DNA of 35,568 bases from Patescibacteria group bacterium. Its GTDB lineage: Bacteria > Patescibacteriota > Minisyncoccia > UBA6257. The translations under genes were made by a program, and so were the position numbers. Below, piece after piece: positions 8,043-16,224 of the stretch (position 1 is its first letter; the number at the start of each line of letters is the position of its first letter). The notes under the pieces are model-generated. The model did no database searches. It was not told where the DNA came from and saw only the letters and a list, made by a program, of their open reading frames with translations. The stretch spans positions 1 through 35,568 of the forward strand of contig JAUPUN010000015.1 in assembly GCA_030917555.1 (NCBI GenBank). Direction: 5' to 3'.

Positions 8043-8794
8043 AGAATACTTTAAAACCATTTTTTAAAAATAATAAAGCTTTATTTTTAGCTTATGATCA
8101 TGGCTTTGAACACGGTCCTAAAGATTTAATCGGTCTGGGCACTCGGCCTGAAGCAATTGTAGATTTAGCTTTAAGGGGTGGTTATACTGGTCTTATTCTT
8201 CAAAAAGGTTTAGCTGAACATTATTACTCTCGAAAAGTACAAACAAAACAACTGTCTTTAATTATAAAACTTAACGGGAAAACTAATCTCTTAACAGAAG
8301 AGCCCTATGCTGCCTTAAATTGTTCAGTAGCTTATGCTAAAAAATTAGGTGCTCAAGCAGTTGGCTACACTATTTATTTGGGAAGTGAAAAAGAAGCTCA
8401 AATGTTTGAAGATTTCGGTAAGGTTGAAGAAGAAGCTCATCGCTTAGGCTTAGCAGTAATGGTTTGGATGTATCCCAGAGGTAAAAAAGTAACTCCTGAA
8501 CTTTTACCTCAGTTAACGCTTTATGGAGTTCGTTTAGGTTTAGAATTAGGAGCTGATTTAATTAAAATTAAAGATCCTGGTTCATTTGAACTTTTAAAAC
8601 AAACAGTAGAACTAGCTGGGGACTCAAAAATTATTTTGTCAGGAGGAGAAAAAATAGCAGAAGAGGAGTTTCTTGATTTAGTGAGAAAATCAGTCAAAGC
8701 TGGAGTGGCTGGCTTAGCAGTAGGAAGAAATATTTGGCAGCGGGAGAATCCTTTTGTCATTACCGAAGAAATCAAAAAAATTCTTTGGAATTAA
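8039..8794 (+). CDS. Class I fructose-bisphosphate aldolase, DhnA/FbaB type
   Basis: A 251-residue TIM-barrel aldolase of the archaeal/FbaB type, which cleaves fructose 1,6-bisphosphate through a Schiff base. Family features are LFLAYDHGFEHGP (substrate aspartate near the N-terminus), AVGYTIYLGS, a central MVWMYPRG, LGADLIKIKDPGS, with Lys residues that fit the Schiff-base strand, and IILSGGEK followed by AGVAGLAVGRNIWQ near the C-terminus, the phosphate-binding loops. Related enzymes include DeoC/LsrF-type aldolases, but the position at the end of a gap-pentose phosphate operon favours fructose-bisphosphate or sedoheptulose-bisphosphate. The start overlaps the previous stop (ATGA). No terminator is visible after it. 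Confidence 0.85.
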   Translation: MKNTLKPFFKNNKALFLAYDHGFEHGPKDLIGLGTRPEAIVDLALRGGYTGLILQKGLAEHYYSRKVQTKQLSLIIKLNGKTNLLTEEPYAALNCSVAYAKKLGAQAVGYTIYLGSEKEAQMFEDFGKVEEEAHRLGLAVMVWMYPRGKKVTPELLPQLTLYGVRLGLELGADLIKIKDPGSFELLKQTVELAGDSKIILSGGEKIAEEEFLDLVRKSVKAGVAGLAVGRNIWQRENPFVITEEIKKILWN

Positions 8795-8810
8795 TTAGCT
8801 TGAGAGAAAA

Positions 8811-8839
8811 TTGCTTTTTTCTTTAATTTTAGCTATAAT
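8811..8839 (+). promoter_or_regulatory. Promoter of rplY, nearly leaderless
   Basis: TTGCTT (8811-8816), a 17-base spacer and a perfect TATAAT (8834-8839). The rplY ATG is at 8849, so the transcript would have only two or three bases before the start codon. The ideal spacing makes this one of the clearest promoters in the window. Confidence 0.7.
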
Positions 8840-8848
8840 ATCTTCATT

Positions 8849-9565
8849 ATGGCTACTTTTACTTTAACTGCCAAAACTCGTCAAATTTTTGGCAAAAAGA
8901 ATAAAATTTTAAGAAAACAAGAGATTGTTCCGGCAGTAGTCTATGGAAGAAAAACTCAGCCTTTATCTTTGGAAATAAAGCTCAAGGATTTTTTGCCTAT
9001 TTATCACAAAGCCGGTGAGACAGATTTAATAGATCTAATTATTGAAGATGAAGAGGGTAAAAAAATTACTAAAAAAGTGCTAGTACAAGAAGTAAATCGT
9101 GATTATATTAATAATAAACCTTTGCATCTGGATTTTTATGAAGTAGAAATGGATAAGCCTGTTACTACCCATGTACCTCTTATTTTTGTAGGCGAACCTC
9201 CTGCCGTGAAATTAGGAGGTATTTTAGTAAAATCTATGGATGAATTAGAAATTGAAGCTTTGCCTAAAGATTTACCTCACGCTCTAGAAGTTGATGTTTC
9301 GTCTTTGGATTCTTTTGATAAAAGTGTGTATGTAAGGGATGTTAAATTGCCACCAGGCGTGAAAAGTCTAGTTAAAGAAGATACTCCAATTGCTACCATT
9401 AACGCGCCTTTAACAGAAGAAGAGTTAGAAGAAGAATTAGGTAAGGTTAAGACCGTGGCTGAAGTTGAAGTAGAAGGAGAAAAGAAGGAGGAAAAAGAAG
9501 AGGGTGAAGGAGCCGCACCGACTGAAGAAAAAGAAGAAAATAAAGAAGTTAAATCAGAATCTTAA
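8849..9565 (+). CDS. rplY: Ribosomal protein bL25, Ctc/TL5 form
   Basis: A 5S rRNA-binding protein of the large ribosomal subunit, 238 residues. The N-terminal L25 domain begins ATFTLTAKTRQIFGKKNKILRKQEIVPAVVYG, the usual family start. The following TL5/Ctc beta domain includes DFYEVEMDKPVTTHVPLIFVGEPPAVKLGGILV and LPKDLPHALEVDVSSLDSFD. The last 50 residues are a low-complexity, strongly acidic tail (EEELEEELGKV..., KKEEKEEGEG), as often seen in long-form L25. It has its own promoter and no Shine-Dalgarno sequence. Only two bases separate it from the lytic transglycosylase gene, so that gene is probably read from the same transcript. Confidence 0.95.
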   Translation: MATFTLTAKTRQIFGKKNKILRKQEIVPAVVYGRKTQPLSLEIKLKDFLPIYHKAGETDLIDLIIEDEEGKKITKKVLVQEVNRDYINNKPLHLDFYEVEMDKPVTTHVPLIFVGEPPAVKLGGILVKSMDELEIEALPKDLPHALEVDVSSLDSFDKSVYVRDVKLPPGVKSLVKEDTPIATINAPLTEEELEEELGKVKTVAEVEVEGEKKEEKEEGEGAAPTEEKEENKEVKSES

Positions 9566-9567
9566 TT

Positions 9568-11085
9568 ATGCGGAGTGAGATTAAAATTAAATCTGTGGCT
9601 CGTCCAAGAGTTAGAGATATTAAGTCTGCTCATACTTCTTCTGTTTCATCTTTGCCTTTAAATGATAAGGTTCATTCTTTTTTTTCTAGATTTACTTTTC
9701 GCCACTCTTACTCTTTAATTTCTTTTTTACTTTTAATAGTCATACTTTTTGGGTTTGGGAGAGTTAAGGTACTGGCACCTATTTTTTTAGCTCCTTATGA
9801 GGTTCAGGCTTCAAACGATGAGGAAAGGGCACAATTACAAAAACAGTTAGAGGAGGTGGAAAAAGAAATTGCCCAATATGAACAAGTTTTAGCTACTACC
9901 CAAAAAGAAAAACAAACGCTTCAAAATAAAATTAATGAGCTTAAAAAACAGGCTGATAAATTAAGTCTTCAGATTAAGCAGACTAATTTAAACCTTGAAT
10001 ATCTTAATATTCAGATCGATGAGACAACTGCTTCTATTGCTAAAACAACTGAGCAAATTAATGAAACCAAGAAGAATTTAGCTGGTTTACTTCAAGCTTT
10101 ATCACAATTACAGCAAACTTCTTTAGTAGAAATTTTATTAGGTAACCAGAAACTCAGTGATTTTTTTGATTATGCCAATGCTTTGAACAGTTTACAGAAT
10201 AAAATCCAAGAAACTTTAAATGAGCTTACTAATTTACAGGTAACTTTAAATATCCAAAATGAAAAGCTGAGCGCTGATGAAGAAGAAACAAAAAATCTCT
10301 TAGCGATGCAGTTGCTCCAAAAAGATAATTTGGCTAAAACTCAAAAGCAACAGGCCAGCTTATTAGAAGTTACTAAAGGGAACGAAACTAAATATCAGCA
10401 GATGTTGGCTGCTTCTAGACAAAAGGCAGCTGAAATTAGAGGAAGGATTTATGACTTAATAGGAGTTAAAACTAAAGTTACTTTTGGTGAGGCTTTAGAT
10501 ATTGCCAATTGGGTGAGCTCTAGGCTCAATATTAGACCAGCTTTTCTTTTAGCTATTTTAACTCAGGAATCGAATTTAGGACAAAACGTAGGCACTTGTA
10601 ATAGGCCTGGTGACCCGCCTGAAAAAAGCTGGCGTGTAGTGATGAAGCCAGATAGCAGAGACGCTTTTCTGCAAATTACTAAAGAATTAGGTTTAGATCC
10701 TAATACTACACCTATTTCTTGTCCCATTAATAATCCAGCCAAGGGTTTAATTGCTGGTAAGAATAGCTGGGGTGGAGCTATGGGGCCAGCTCAATTTATG
10801 CCTCGTACTTGGTTAGCCTATAAAGATAAAATTGCTCAAGTGACCGGACATAATCCTCCTAATCCTTGGGATGTGAGAGATTCTTTTGTGGCAGCAGCTT
10901 TATATTTAGCTAATTGGGGAGCTACTAAGCAAACGAGAGATGCTGAATGGAAAGCTGCTATGATTTATTTCTCTGGTTCTACCAATCCTAAATATAGTTT
11001 TTATGGAGATAGTGTCATGGCTATTGCTGATCAATATGCTCAAGATATAGCTGCTTTGCAGGAGGTAGCTTCTAATTTGAAATAA
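9568..11085 (+). CDS. Membrane-anchored coiled-coil lytic transglycosylase
   Basis: A 505-residue cell-wall enzyme with three parts. Residues 1-47 are a basic cytoplasmic tail, and about 48-64 form a transmembrane segment. About 83-290 form a long coiled coil rich in Gln, Lys and Glu (EEVEKEIAQYEQVLATTQKE), resembling EnvC/CwlO/PcsB regulators of wall hydrolases. From about 305 onward there is a lytic transglycosylase (SLT-type) domain, with candidate catalytic Glu334 in LAILTQESNLGQNVG, then WGGAMGPAQFMPRTW and AAALYLANWGA. It would cleave peptidoglycan between MurNAc and GlcNAc. Joining an EnvC-like coil to its own hydrolase in one chain is a compact arrangement. A shorter start closer to the membrane segment cannot be excluded. 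Confidence 0.88.
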   Translation: MRSEIKIKSVARPRVRDIKSAHTSSVSSLPLNDKVHSFFSRFTFRHSYSLISFLLLIVILFGFGRVKVLAPIFLAPYEVQASNDEERAQLQKQLEEVEKEIAQYEQVLATTQKEKQTLQNKINELKKQADKLSLQIKQTNLNLEYLNIQIDETTASIAKTTEQINETKKNLAGLLQALSQLQQTSLVEILLGNQKLSDFFDYANALNSLQNKIQETLNELTNLQVTLNIQNEKLSADEEETKNLLAMQLLQKDNLAKTQKQQASLLEVTKGNETKYQQMLAASRQKAAEIRGRIYDLIGVKTKVTFGEALDIANWVSSRLNIRPAFLLAILTQESNLGQNVGTCNRPGDPPEKSWRVVMKPDSRDAFLQITKELGLDPNTTPISCPINNPAKGLIAGKNSWGGAMGPAQFMPRTWLAYKDKIAQVTGHNPPNPWDVRDSFVAAALYLANWGATKQTRDAEWKAAMIYFSGSTNPKYSFYGDSVMAIADQYAQDIAALQEVASNLK

Positions 11086-11105
11086 TTAAATAATAATTCA
11101 TTTTT

Positions 11106-11306
11106 ATGACCCAATGTTATTTTTGTTCTCAAAATATTAAGACAGTAGATTATAAAGATACTGAGACCTTAAAAAGATTTCTTTCTAGCCAGATGAAAAT
11201 TTATCCAAGGCGAAAAACTCATTTGTGCGCTAAACATCAGAGGCAGCTTAAAACAGCAGTTAAAAGAGCTCGGGTAGAAGGTCTTTTACCTTTTATTGTT
11301 TCTTAA
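11106..11306 (+). CDS. rpsR: Ribosomal protein bS18
   Basis: A 66-residue small-subunit protein. The signature YPRRKTHLCAKHQRQLKTAVKRARVEGLLPFIV is typical of bS18. The N-terminus keeps CYFC, and with the later Cys/His (LCAKH) this suggests a zinc-binding form. In many bacteria rpsR follows ssb in an rpsF-ssb-rpsR cluster; here it lies about 4.5 kb upstream of rpsF-ssb, after the transglycosylase. The bL9 gene that often follows rpsR is not in the window. Confidence 0.94.
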   Translation: MTQCYFCSQNIKTVDYKDTETLKRFLSSQMKIYPRRKTHLCAKHQRQLKTAVKRARVEGLLPFIVS

Positions 11307-11324
11307 TTATTATTACACATTAAG

Positions 11325-11798
11325 ATGGAGAAATTTTATTCTCCTAATGGGAAAAGTTATAGCTACGAGGCACTTCTGAAAGAAGTGATTTTGTTTATTA
11401 AATCAGATCCAGTGAAACACTATCGGATTATTATTGGTACTGATTCCGCTAATCACGAAACGACAGATTTTGTGAGTGCTTTAGTGATTTATCGAGTTGG
11501 CCACGGAGGCCGTTTTTTCTGGCGTCGGATTGTCAGCAAAAATAAAATTAGCAACTTGAGAAGCAGAATTTATGAAGAAGTAATGCTTTCTTTAAAATTA
11601 GCTAATGAAGTTCTTTTTAATTTATCTCAGAATCAAGATTTAAAATTTGATTTTGAGGTACATGTTGATATTGGTTCTCAAGGAGAGACTAAAGAAATGC
11701 TTCAAGAAATTATTGGTATGGTTAGAGGTTCTGGTTTCGAAGTGAAAACCAAACCAGAATCTTTTGGTGCTTCCAAAGTAGCAGATAGGTACACATAA
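11325..11798 (+). CDS. YkuK-family RNase H-like protein (DUF458)
   Basis: A 157-residue protein of the DUF458/YkuK family, predicted to have an RNase H-like fold. Visible features are an N-terminal YSPNGKSYSYEALLKEV, the strand IIIGTDSANHETTDFVSALV with an Asp that could bind metal, and the C-terminal block HVDIGSQGETKEMLQEIIG with ASKVADRYT. In other bacteria the family is linked to nucleic-acid metabolism, but no precise activity is established that I can assign. Its stop codon abuts an array of 7-bp repeats, so the last residues could be affected by repeat growth. It follows rpsR by 18 bases. Confidence 0.85.
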   Translation: MEKFYSPNGKSYSYEALLKEVILFIKSDPVKHYRIIIGTDSANHETTDFVSALVIYRVGHGGRFFWRRIVSKNKISNLRSRIYEEVMLSLKLANEVLFNLSQNQDLKFDFEVHVDIGSQGETKEMLQEIIGMVRGSGFEVKTKPESFGASKVADRYT

Positions 11799-11854
11799 CT
11801 AAATCCTAAATCCTAAATCCTAAATCCTAAATTCTAAACTCTAAATTCTAAGTC
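11799..11854 (+). repeat. Eight tandem 7-bp units, CTAAATC and variants
   Basis: Directly after the ykuK stop codon come eight consecutive heptamers. Four are exactly CTAAATC, followed by CTAAATT, CTAAACT, CTAAATT and CTAAGTC. The first four are perfect and the rest have drifted. The unit resembles telomere-type heptamers by chance. It has the same period as the AT-rich repeats elsewhere in the window. Confidence 0.9.
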
Positions 11855-11876
11855 AAAATATAAAGCTAAAACTGAG

Positions 11877-11907
11877 GGCTCTTGAAGATGGAAAAGAGCC
11901 TTTTTTT
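11877..11907 (+). terminator. Rho-independent terminator after ykuK
   Basis: GGCTCTT (11877-11883) pairs with AAGAGCC (11894-11900) around a 10-base loop and is followed by seven T. It closes the rplY-transglycosylase-rpsR-ykuK transcript just before ftsK. Confidence 0.82.
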
Positions 11908-11923
11908 GTGGTAAGATATTATT

Positions 11924-14044
11924 ATGGCTAGAACTAAAAAACAAAAAAGAGAGCATACTGCTTTAGAAAGAGAAACAAAATCTTCTTTAGCTCCAGAAAT
12001 CAAAAACAATATTTTAGCAATTTTTTTTGTAGCCTTATCCTTAATTCTTATTTTAAGTTTTTTTGATTTCGCTGGTCCTTTTGGTAGATTAGTCTATCGA
12101 ATTTTTGATTATCTTTTAGGTTGGGGTTATTTTCTTTTACCCCTGCTTTTAGTTATTATTGCTTTTCACTACTTTCGTTCTTGGACTGAAAAGCTCAATT
12201 TTAATGAAATCACTCTTTTAGGAGCTGTTTTAACTCTTTTTTCTAGTCTTTCAATCATTGAGTTGTTTTCTGCTCAAAGCGGTGGATTAATTGGTAGACT
12301 GGGAGCTGCTTTGCAGGCAGTTTTAGGTTTTTGGGCTTCTTTAATTATTCATTTAGCCCTTTTGATTTCTGGCTTACTTTTAACTTTTAATACTCCTTTA
12401 CAATTTCCTAAGTTTTTCAAAAAGAAAAATCACTTGTCCTCTTCTTCTCCTTCTCTTACTGCAACTACAATTCCCCTTGCTTCAAGCGAGAAACAGGTAG
12501 AGACGGAACTAAAAATTAATGGGGGAGGAAGCAGTATTCAAGAAAAACCAGAAAAAACAGAAAAGGAGAAAGAAAACAAAAAATCTAATTATTTTGTGAC
12601 AAAAGTAGCTGGTAATTACGAAATTCCTCCCTTAGATTTATTAGACAGTGGCAGTACTAGACCGACTGTAGGCGATATTAGAGCTAATGCTAATATTATT
12701 AAAAGAACATTAGAGAGTTTTGGCATTATTGTAGAAATGGGAGAGGTCAATATTGGTCCTACTGTGACTCAATACACTTTAAAGCCCACTGAAGGAGTTA
12801 AATTATCAAGTATTACTGCCCTACAAAATGATCTTTCTTTAGCTTTGGCAGCGCATCCTTTAAGAATCGAAGCACCGATTCCTGGCAAGTCTTTAGTGGG
12901 AATTGAAGTACCTAATAAGGCAGTAGCTTTAGTGCGTTTAGGCAATTTATTAAAAGAAATTAATTTTCAAAAAACTACTCCGCCTTTAGCTTTTGCCTTA
13001 GGCAGAGATGTAGAGGGGAAAATTGTGGTACCAGATTTAAGTCAAATGCCTCATCTGCTTATAGCGGGAGCTACTGGCTCAGGCAAAAGCGTTTGCATTC
13101 ATTCTATTATTAGTTCTTTTCTTTTAAAAAATTCTCCCAATTCTTTAAGACTTCTTTTAATAGATCCTAAAAGGGTGGAACTAGCTCGTTATAATGGCAT
13201 TCCCCATTTATTAACTTCAGTAATTACTGATAATAAAAAAGTTTTACCAGCTTTAAAATGGGTTTTAAACGAAATGGGTAGGCGTTATGATTTACTGTCA
13301 GAGTACCAGGCTCGGGATTTAGAAAGTTATAACCTAAAGGCTTTAAATAATAAAGAAGAGCCTTTACCTTATTTGGTAGTTATTATCGACGAATTAGCGG
13401 ATTTAATGATGTATTATGGCCATGATTTGGAAAGTTATATTATTAGAATTGCTCAAATGGCTCGAGCTACTGGTATTCATTTAATTGTTTCTACTCAGCG
13501 GCCTTCAGTAGAAGTAATTACCGGTTTAATTAAAGCCAATATTACAGCGAGAATTGCTTTTCAGGTAGCTTCTCAGGTTGATTCCAGAACTATTTTAGAT
13601 ATGGCTGGCGCAGAAAAACTTCTAGGTCACGGAGATTTACTTTTTCTCTCACCAGAATCTTCTAAGCCAAGGAGAATCCAAGGCGCTTTTATTTCTGAAG
13701 AAGAAATCGAAAGATTGGTGTCCTTTATTATTAAACATAGCTCACTAGAAGGAAGTAATGGTTTAGGCATGGAAGTTTCTCAATTTTTAGCAGAAGCCAC
13801 GCCGGAGCAAATTAATCTTGATAATTTAGAAGAAACGGAAGATGAACTTTATCCAGAAGCTTACGAAGTAGTAGTTAAAGCTCAGAAAGCCTCAGCTTCT
13901 TTACTTCAGAGACGTTTAAAAATTGGCTACGCTAGGGCAGCTCGCTTGCTCGACCTCTTAGAAGCCAGAGGAGTGGTAGGACCGGCTGATGGAGCTAAAC
14001 CTCGAGATGTTTTTGTGAAATCTCAAGATGAAAATAGAAATTAA
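11924..14044 (+). CDS. ftsK: DNA translocase FtsK
   Basis: A 706-residue septal DNA pump that clears the chromosome from the division site. The N-terminus has about four transmembrane segments (roughly 28-48, 62-82, 96-116, 133-156), followed by a Ser/Lys/Glu-rich linker (about 165-225). The FtsK alpha and motor domains follow, with Walker A GATGSGKS at 382-389 and Walker B LVVIIDELADLM about 100 residues later. GTQRP-like text appears as VSTQRPSVEVITGLIKAN. The C-terminal winged-helix gamma domain (EAYEVVVKAQKASASLLQRRLKIGYARAARLLD) would recognise chromosomal polarity sequences. The gene follows a terminator; a possible -10 (TAAGAT, 11912-11917) lies seven bases before the ATG. The RodZ-like gene begins two bases after it. 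Confidence 0.96.
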   Translation: MARTKKQKREHTALERETKSSLAPEIKNNILAIFFVALSLILILSFFDFAGPFGRLVYRIFDYLLGWGYFLLPLLLVIIAFHYFRSWTEKLNFNEITLLGAVLTLFSSLSIIELFSAQSGGLIGRLGAALQAVLGFWASLIIHLALLISGLLLTFNTPLQFPKFFKKKNHLSSSSPSLTATTIPLASSEKQVETELKINGGGSSIQEKPEKTEKEKENKKSNYFVTKVAGNYEIPPLDLLDSGSTRPTVGDIRANANIIKRTLESFGIIVEMGEVNIGPTVTQYTLKPTEGVKLSSITALQNDLSLALAAHPLRIEAPIPGKSLVGIEVPNKAVALVRLGNLLKEINFQKTTPPLAFALGRDVEGKIVVPDLSQMPHLLIAGATGSGKSVCIHSIISSFLLKNSPNSLRLLLIDPKRVELARYNGIPHLLTSVITDNKKVLPALKWVLNEMGRRYDLLSEYQARDLESYNLKALNNKEEPLPYLVVIIDELADLMMYYGHDLESYIIRIAQMARATGIHLIVSTQRPSVEVITGLIKANITARIAFQVASQVDSRTILDMAGAEKLLGHGDLLFLSPESSKPRRIQGAFISEEEIERLVSFIIKHSSLEGSNGLGMEVSQFLAEATPEQINLDNLEETEDELYPEAYEVVVKAQKASASLLQRRLKIGYARAARLLDLLEARGVVGPADGAKPRDVFVKSQDENRN

Positions 14045-14046
14045 TT

Positions 14047-14706
14047 ATGGCTACGCAAGAAGAACTTACCGGTGGTACATATTTAAGACAGATGCGAGAG
14101 CAAAAAGGTCTTACTTTAGATAAAGCAAGTCAAGATTCTAAAATTATCAAAAAAATTTTACAAGCTTTAGAACAAGAAGATTATCAAAATTTACCGCCCT
14201 CACCTTATCTAGAAGGTTTGATTAAAGATTATGCTCGCTATTTACGTCTTAATGAAGAAAAAGTTTTGGCACTTTATTTGAAAAATAAAAAAAATTCAAC
14301 TACTTCTGATACTTCTTTTTCTCACAAAGAGTCAGTAAAATCTGTTTTACCTTTTTCCCAAATTGTCGCTCATTTTTTACAATTTTTTCTTTTAGGTTTA
14401 TTTTTAGTTTATTGCGGTTGGGAGTTAAGCCAATTTCTTTTGCCGGCTAAAATTACTTTGTTTACTCCAACTCCAAATTTTGTTGCTTCCAATCCGGACT
14501 TAGAAATTAAAGGTCAGGTTAAAAGAGCTAAGTCTTTGTTTTTGCAAGGGCAAGAAATTCGTTTTGATCAAAGAGGTTTTTTTCAGGAGCAACTTAGGCT
14601 GGTGGAAGGTTTAAATACCTTGGAATTGAAAGCTTTTAATCCTTTAGGTAAAGAAACTACTTTAGAGCAGCAAGTGTTTTTTTCGTCTCCAGTTAATTCT
14701 TTTTAG
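14047..14706 (+). CDS. RodZ-like helix-turn-helix membrane protein
   Basis: A 219-residue protein with an N-terminal Xre-type helix-turn-helix domain (about residues 12-80: YLRQMREQKGLTLDKASQDS, then KIIKKILQALEQEDYQNLPP and YLEGLIKDYARYL). It continues with a Ser/Thr/Lys linker, one transmembrane helix (about 106-124) and an extracellular beta-rich C-terminal region (about 137-219). This is the order of the cytoskeleton protein RodZ (HTH_25 family), which links MreB to wall synthesis. The C-terminal part is shorter than in the model protein, and mreB is not in the window, so the role is inferred from architecture. It is coupled to ftsK with a two-base gap. Confidence 0.78.
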   Translation: MATQEELTGGTYLRQMREQKGLTLDKASQDSKIIKKILQALEQEDYQNLPPSPYLEGLIKDYARYLRLNEEKVLALYLKNKKNSTTSDTSFSHKESVKSVLPFSQIVAHFLQFFLLGLFLVYCGWELSQFLLPAKITLFTPTPNFVASNPDLEIKGQVKRAKSLFLQGQEIRFDQRGFFQEQLRLVEGLNTLELKAFNPLGKETTLEQQVFFSSPVNSF

Positions 14707-14722
14707 GTCGAGACGGTGGGGT

Positions 14723-14751
14723 TTGCTAAAGTCATAAAAAATTGGTAAAAT
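14723..14751 (+). promoter_or_regulatory. Promoter of recA
   Basis: TTGCTA (14723-14728), 17-base spacer, TAAAAT (14746-14751). The predicted start is near 14758, giving a leader of about 10 bases before the ATG. I see no obvious LexA-type inverted repeat overlapping it. Confidence 0.6.
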
Positions 14752-14767
14752 AACCATTAATAAGAAT

Positions 14768-15781
14768 ATGTCTAAAAATAGTACTAATAAAAAAGACAAA
14801 GAAACGGGGGATAGTTTAGAAAGTACTCTTCAAGAATTGAGAGAGAGATTTGGCGAAGGTGCAGTTATGCGTTTAGGGGAAGTAAGAAAGGTAAATGTAG
14901 ATGTTATTCCCACCGGTTCACCTTCTTTGGATTTGGCTTTAGGAGTTGGCGGAGTGCCCCGTGGTAGGATAGTAGAAATTTATGGTTCAGAATCTTCCGG
15001 CAAAACTACTTTAGTTTTACATATTATTGCTCAAGTGCAAAAAAGGGGTGGAAAAGCAGCTTTTATTGATTCTGAACATGCTTTGGATCCTGAATATGCC
15101 GAGAGGATTGGAGTAAAGGTTAAAGATTTATTAATTTCTCAACCAGATAATGGTGAGCAGGCACTTGATATTACTGAAGCTTTAGTCAGGTCAGGTTCGA
15201 TTGATGTAGTAATAATAGATTCAGTAGCTGCTTTAACTCCAAAAGCTGAATTAGAAGGAGAAATGGGCGACCAACACATTGGTCTGCAAGCTCGTCTTAT
15301 GAGTCAAGCTTTAAGGAAATTAACTGCTATCGCTAATAAAACTAATACCGCCATTATTTTTACTAACCAAACTAGAATGCAGATTGGAACTATGATGTTT
15401 GGTAATCCCACCACTACGCCGGGTGGTAAAGCTTTAAAATTTTATGCTTCAGTTAGAATAGAATTAAAAAGAATAGCTCAAATCAAAAAAGGAGATCAAA
15501 TTATTGGTTCTAGAATTAAGGCTAAAGTAGTAAAAAATAAAGTAGCAGCTCCTTTCAAAGAAGCTGAGTTTGATATCATTTACAATGAGGGAATTTCTTA
15601 TTATGGAGATGTTTTGAATTTAGGACTCAAGTATGGTTTAATTAAACGCTCCGGCACTACTTATTCTTATCAAGATACCAAATTAGGTACTAGTTTTGAG
15701 AAAGCAGTAGAATTTTTGAAAGCTAACGATTCTTTGGCCCAAGCAATTTTAAAAGAGATTATTAATACTAACATTAAATAA
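14768..15781 (+). CDS. recA: Recombinase RecA
   Basis: A 337-residue ATP-dependent DNA strand-exchange protein. Family features are [10 protein letters not shown] near the N-terminus and Walker [12 protein letters not shown] at about 73. These are followed by [39 protein letters not shown] (Walker B and L1), [22 protein letters not shown] (L2) and [14 protein letters not shown]. The C-terminus is short and lacks the long acidic tail of enterobacterial RecA. No intein or insertion is present. rpsF follows after one base, so a DNA-repair gene and a ribosomal gene share a transcript. Confidence 0.97.
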   Translation: MSKNSTNKKDKETGDSLESTLQELRERFGEGAVMRLGEVRKVNVDVIPTGSPSLDLALGVGGVPRGRIVEIYGSESSGKTTLVLHIIAQVQKRGGKAAFIDSEHALDPEYAERIGVKVKDLLISQPDNGEQALDITEALVRSGSIDVVIIDSVAALTPKAELEGEMGDQHIGLQARLMSQALRKLTAIANKTNTAIIFTNQTRMQIGTMMFGNPTTTPGGKALKFYASVRIELKRIAQIKKGDQIIGSRIKAKVVKNKVAAPFKEAEFDIIYNEGISYYGDVLNLGLKYGLIKRSGTTYSYQDTKLGTSFEKAVEFLKANDSLAQAILKEIINTNIK

Positions 15782-15782
15782 T

Positions 15783-16220
15783 ATGTCACTTCCTAAATAC
15801 GAACTATCTTTTTGGCTGACTTCTAATTTTAATGAGTCAGAAGCAGAACAATGTTTTAATGAACTGGTAAAAAGCGTAGAATCTTTAGGCGCACAGATTT
15901 TAGCCACTCAGTTACCTCAATTAAGGTCTTTAAGCTATCCTATTAAAAAAGAAACGAATGGTTATTTTTGTTTTATTCAGTTCCAAGGCGAAGGATTGAA
16001 TTTAGCTGACTTAACCAGGCAGCTTAGTTTAAATAATAAGATTTTGCGTTTTGGTATTTTTAAGCTTCAAGAAAAAGAACGCAAAGCTGTTACTCACTTA
16101 CCAAAATACAGCATTCACTCGAAAGAAGAAGCTAATAAAAAAGCTGATTCTTTACCAGCTTCTTCAGAGTTGAGTATTGAAGAATTGGATCAAAAACTCA
16201 ATGAAATTTTAAAAGAATAA
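15783..16220 (+). CDS. rpsF: Ribosomal protein bS6
   Basis: A 145-residue small-subunit protein that pairs with bS18 on the ribosome. The S6 domain covers about residues 3-100 (KYELSFWLTSNFNESEAEQCF, LRSLSYPIKKETNGYFCFIQF and NNKILRFGIFKL). The remaining 45 residues are a charged, probably disordered tail (KEEANKKADSLPASSELSIEEL). It starts one base after recA. It is separated from ssb by a 154-base region with a very long predicted hairpin. Confidence 0.92.
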   Translation: MSLPKYELSFWLTSNFNESEAEQCFNELVKSVESLGAQILATQLPQLRSLSYPIKKETNGYFCFIQFQGEGLNLADLTRQLSLNNKILRFGIFKLQEKERKAVTHLPKYSIHSKEEANKKADSLPASSELSIEELDQKLNEILKE

Positions 16221-16224
16221 AATC

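Noticed and set aside
3292-8775. Minus-strand ORFs at 3292, 4251, 5532 and 8521
   Set aside because: They lie fully inside strongly recognised forward genes, are rich in Ser, Phe and Leu, and show no motifs.
11799-11854. Telomere or eukaryotic contamination
   Set aside because: The heptamer resembles plant-type telomere repeats, but it lies between plainly bacterial genes and drifts in sequence.
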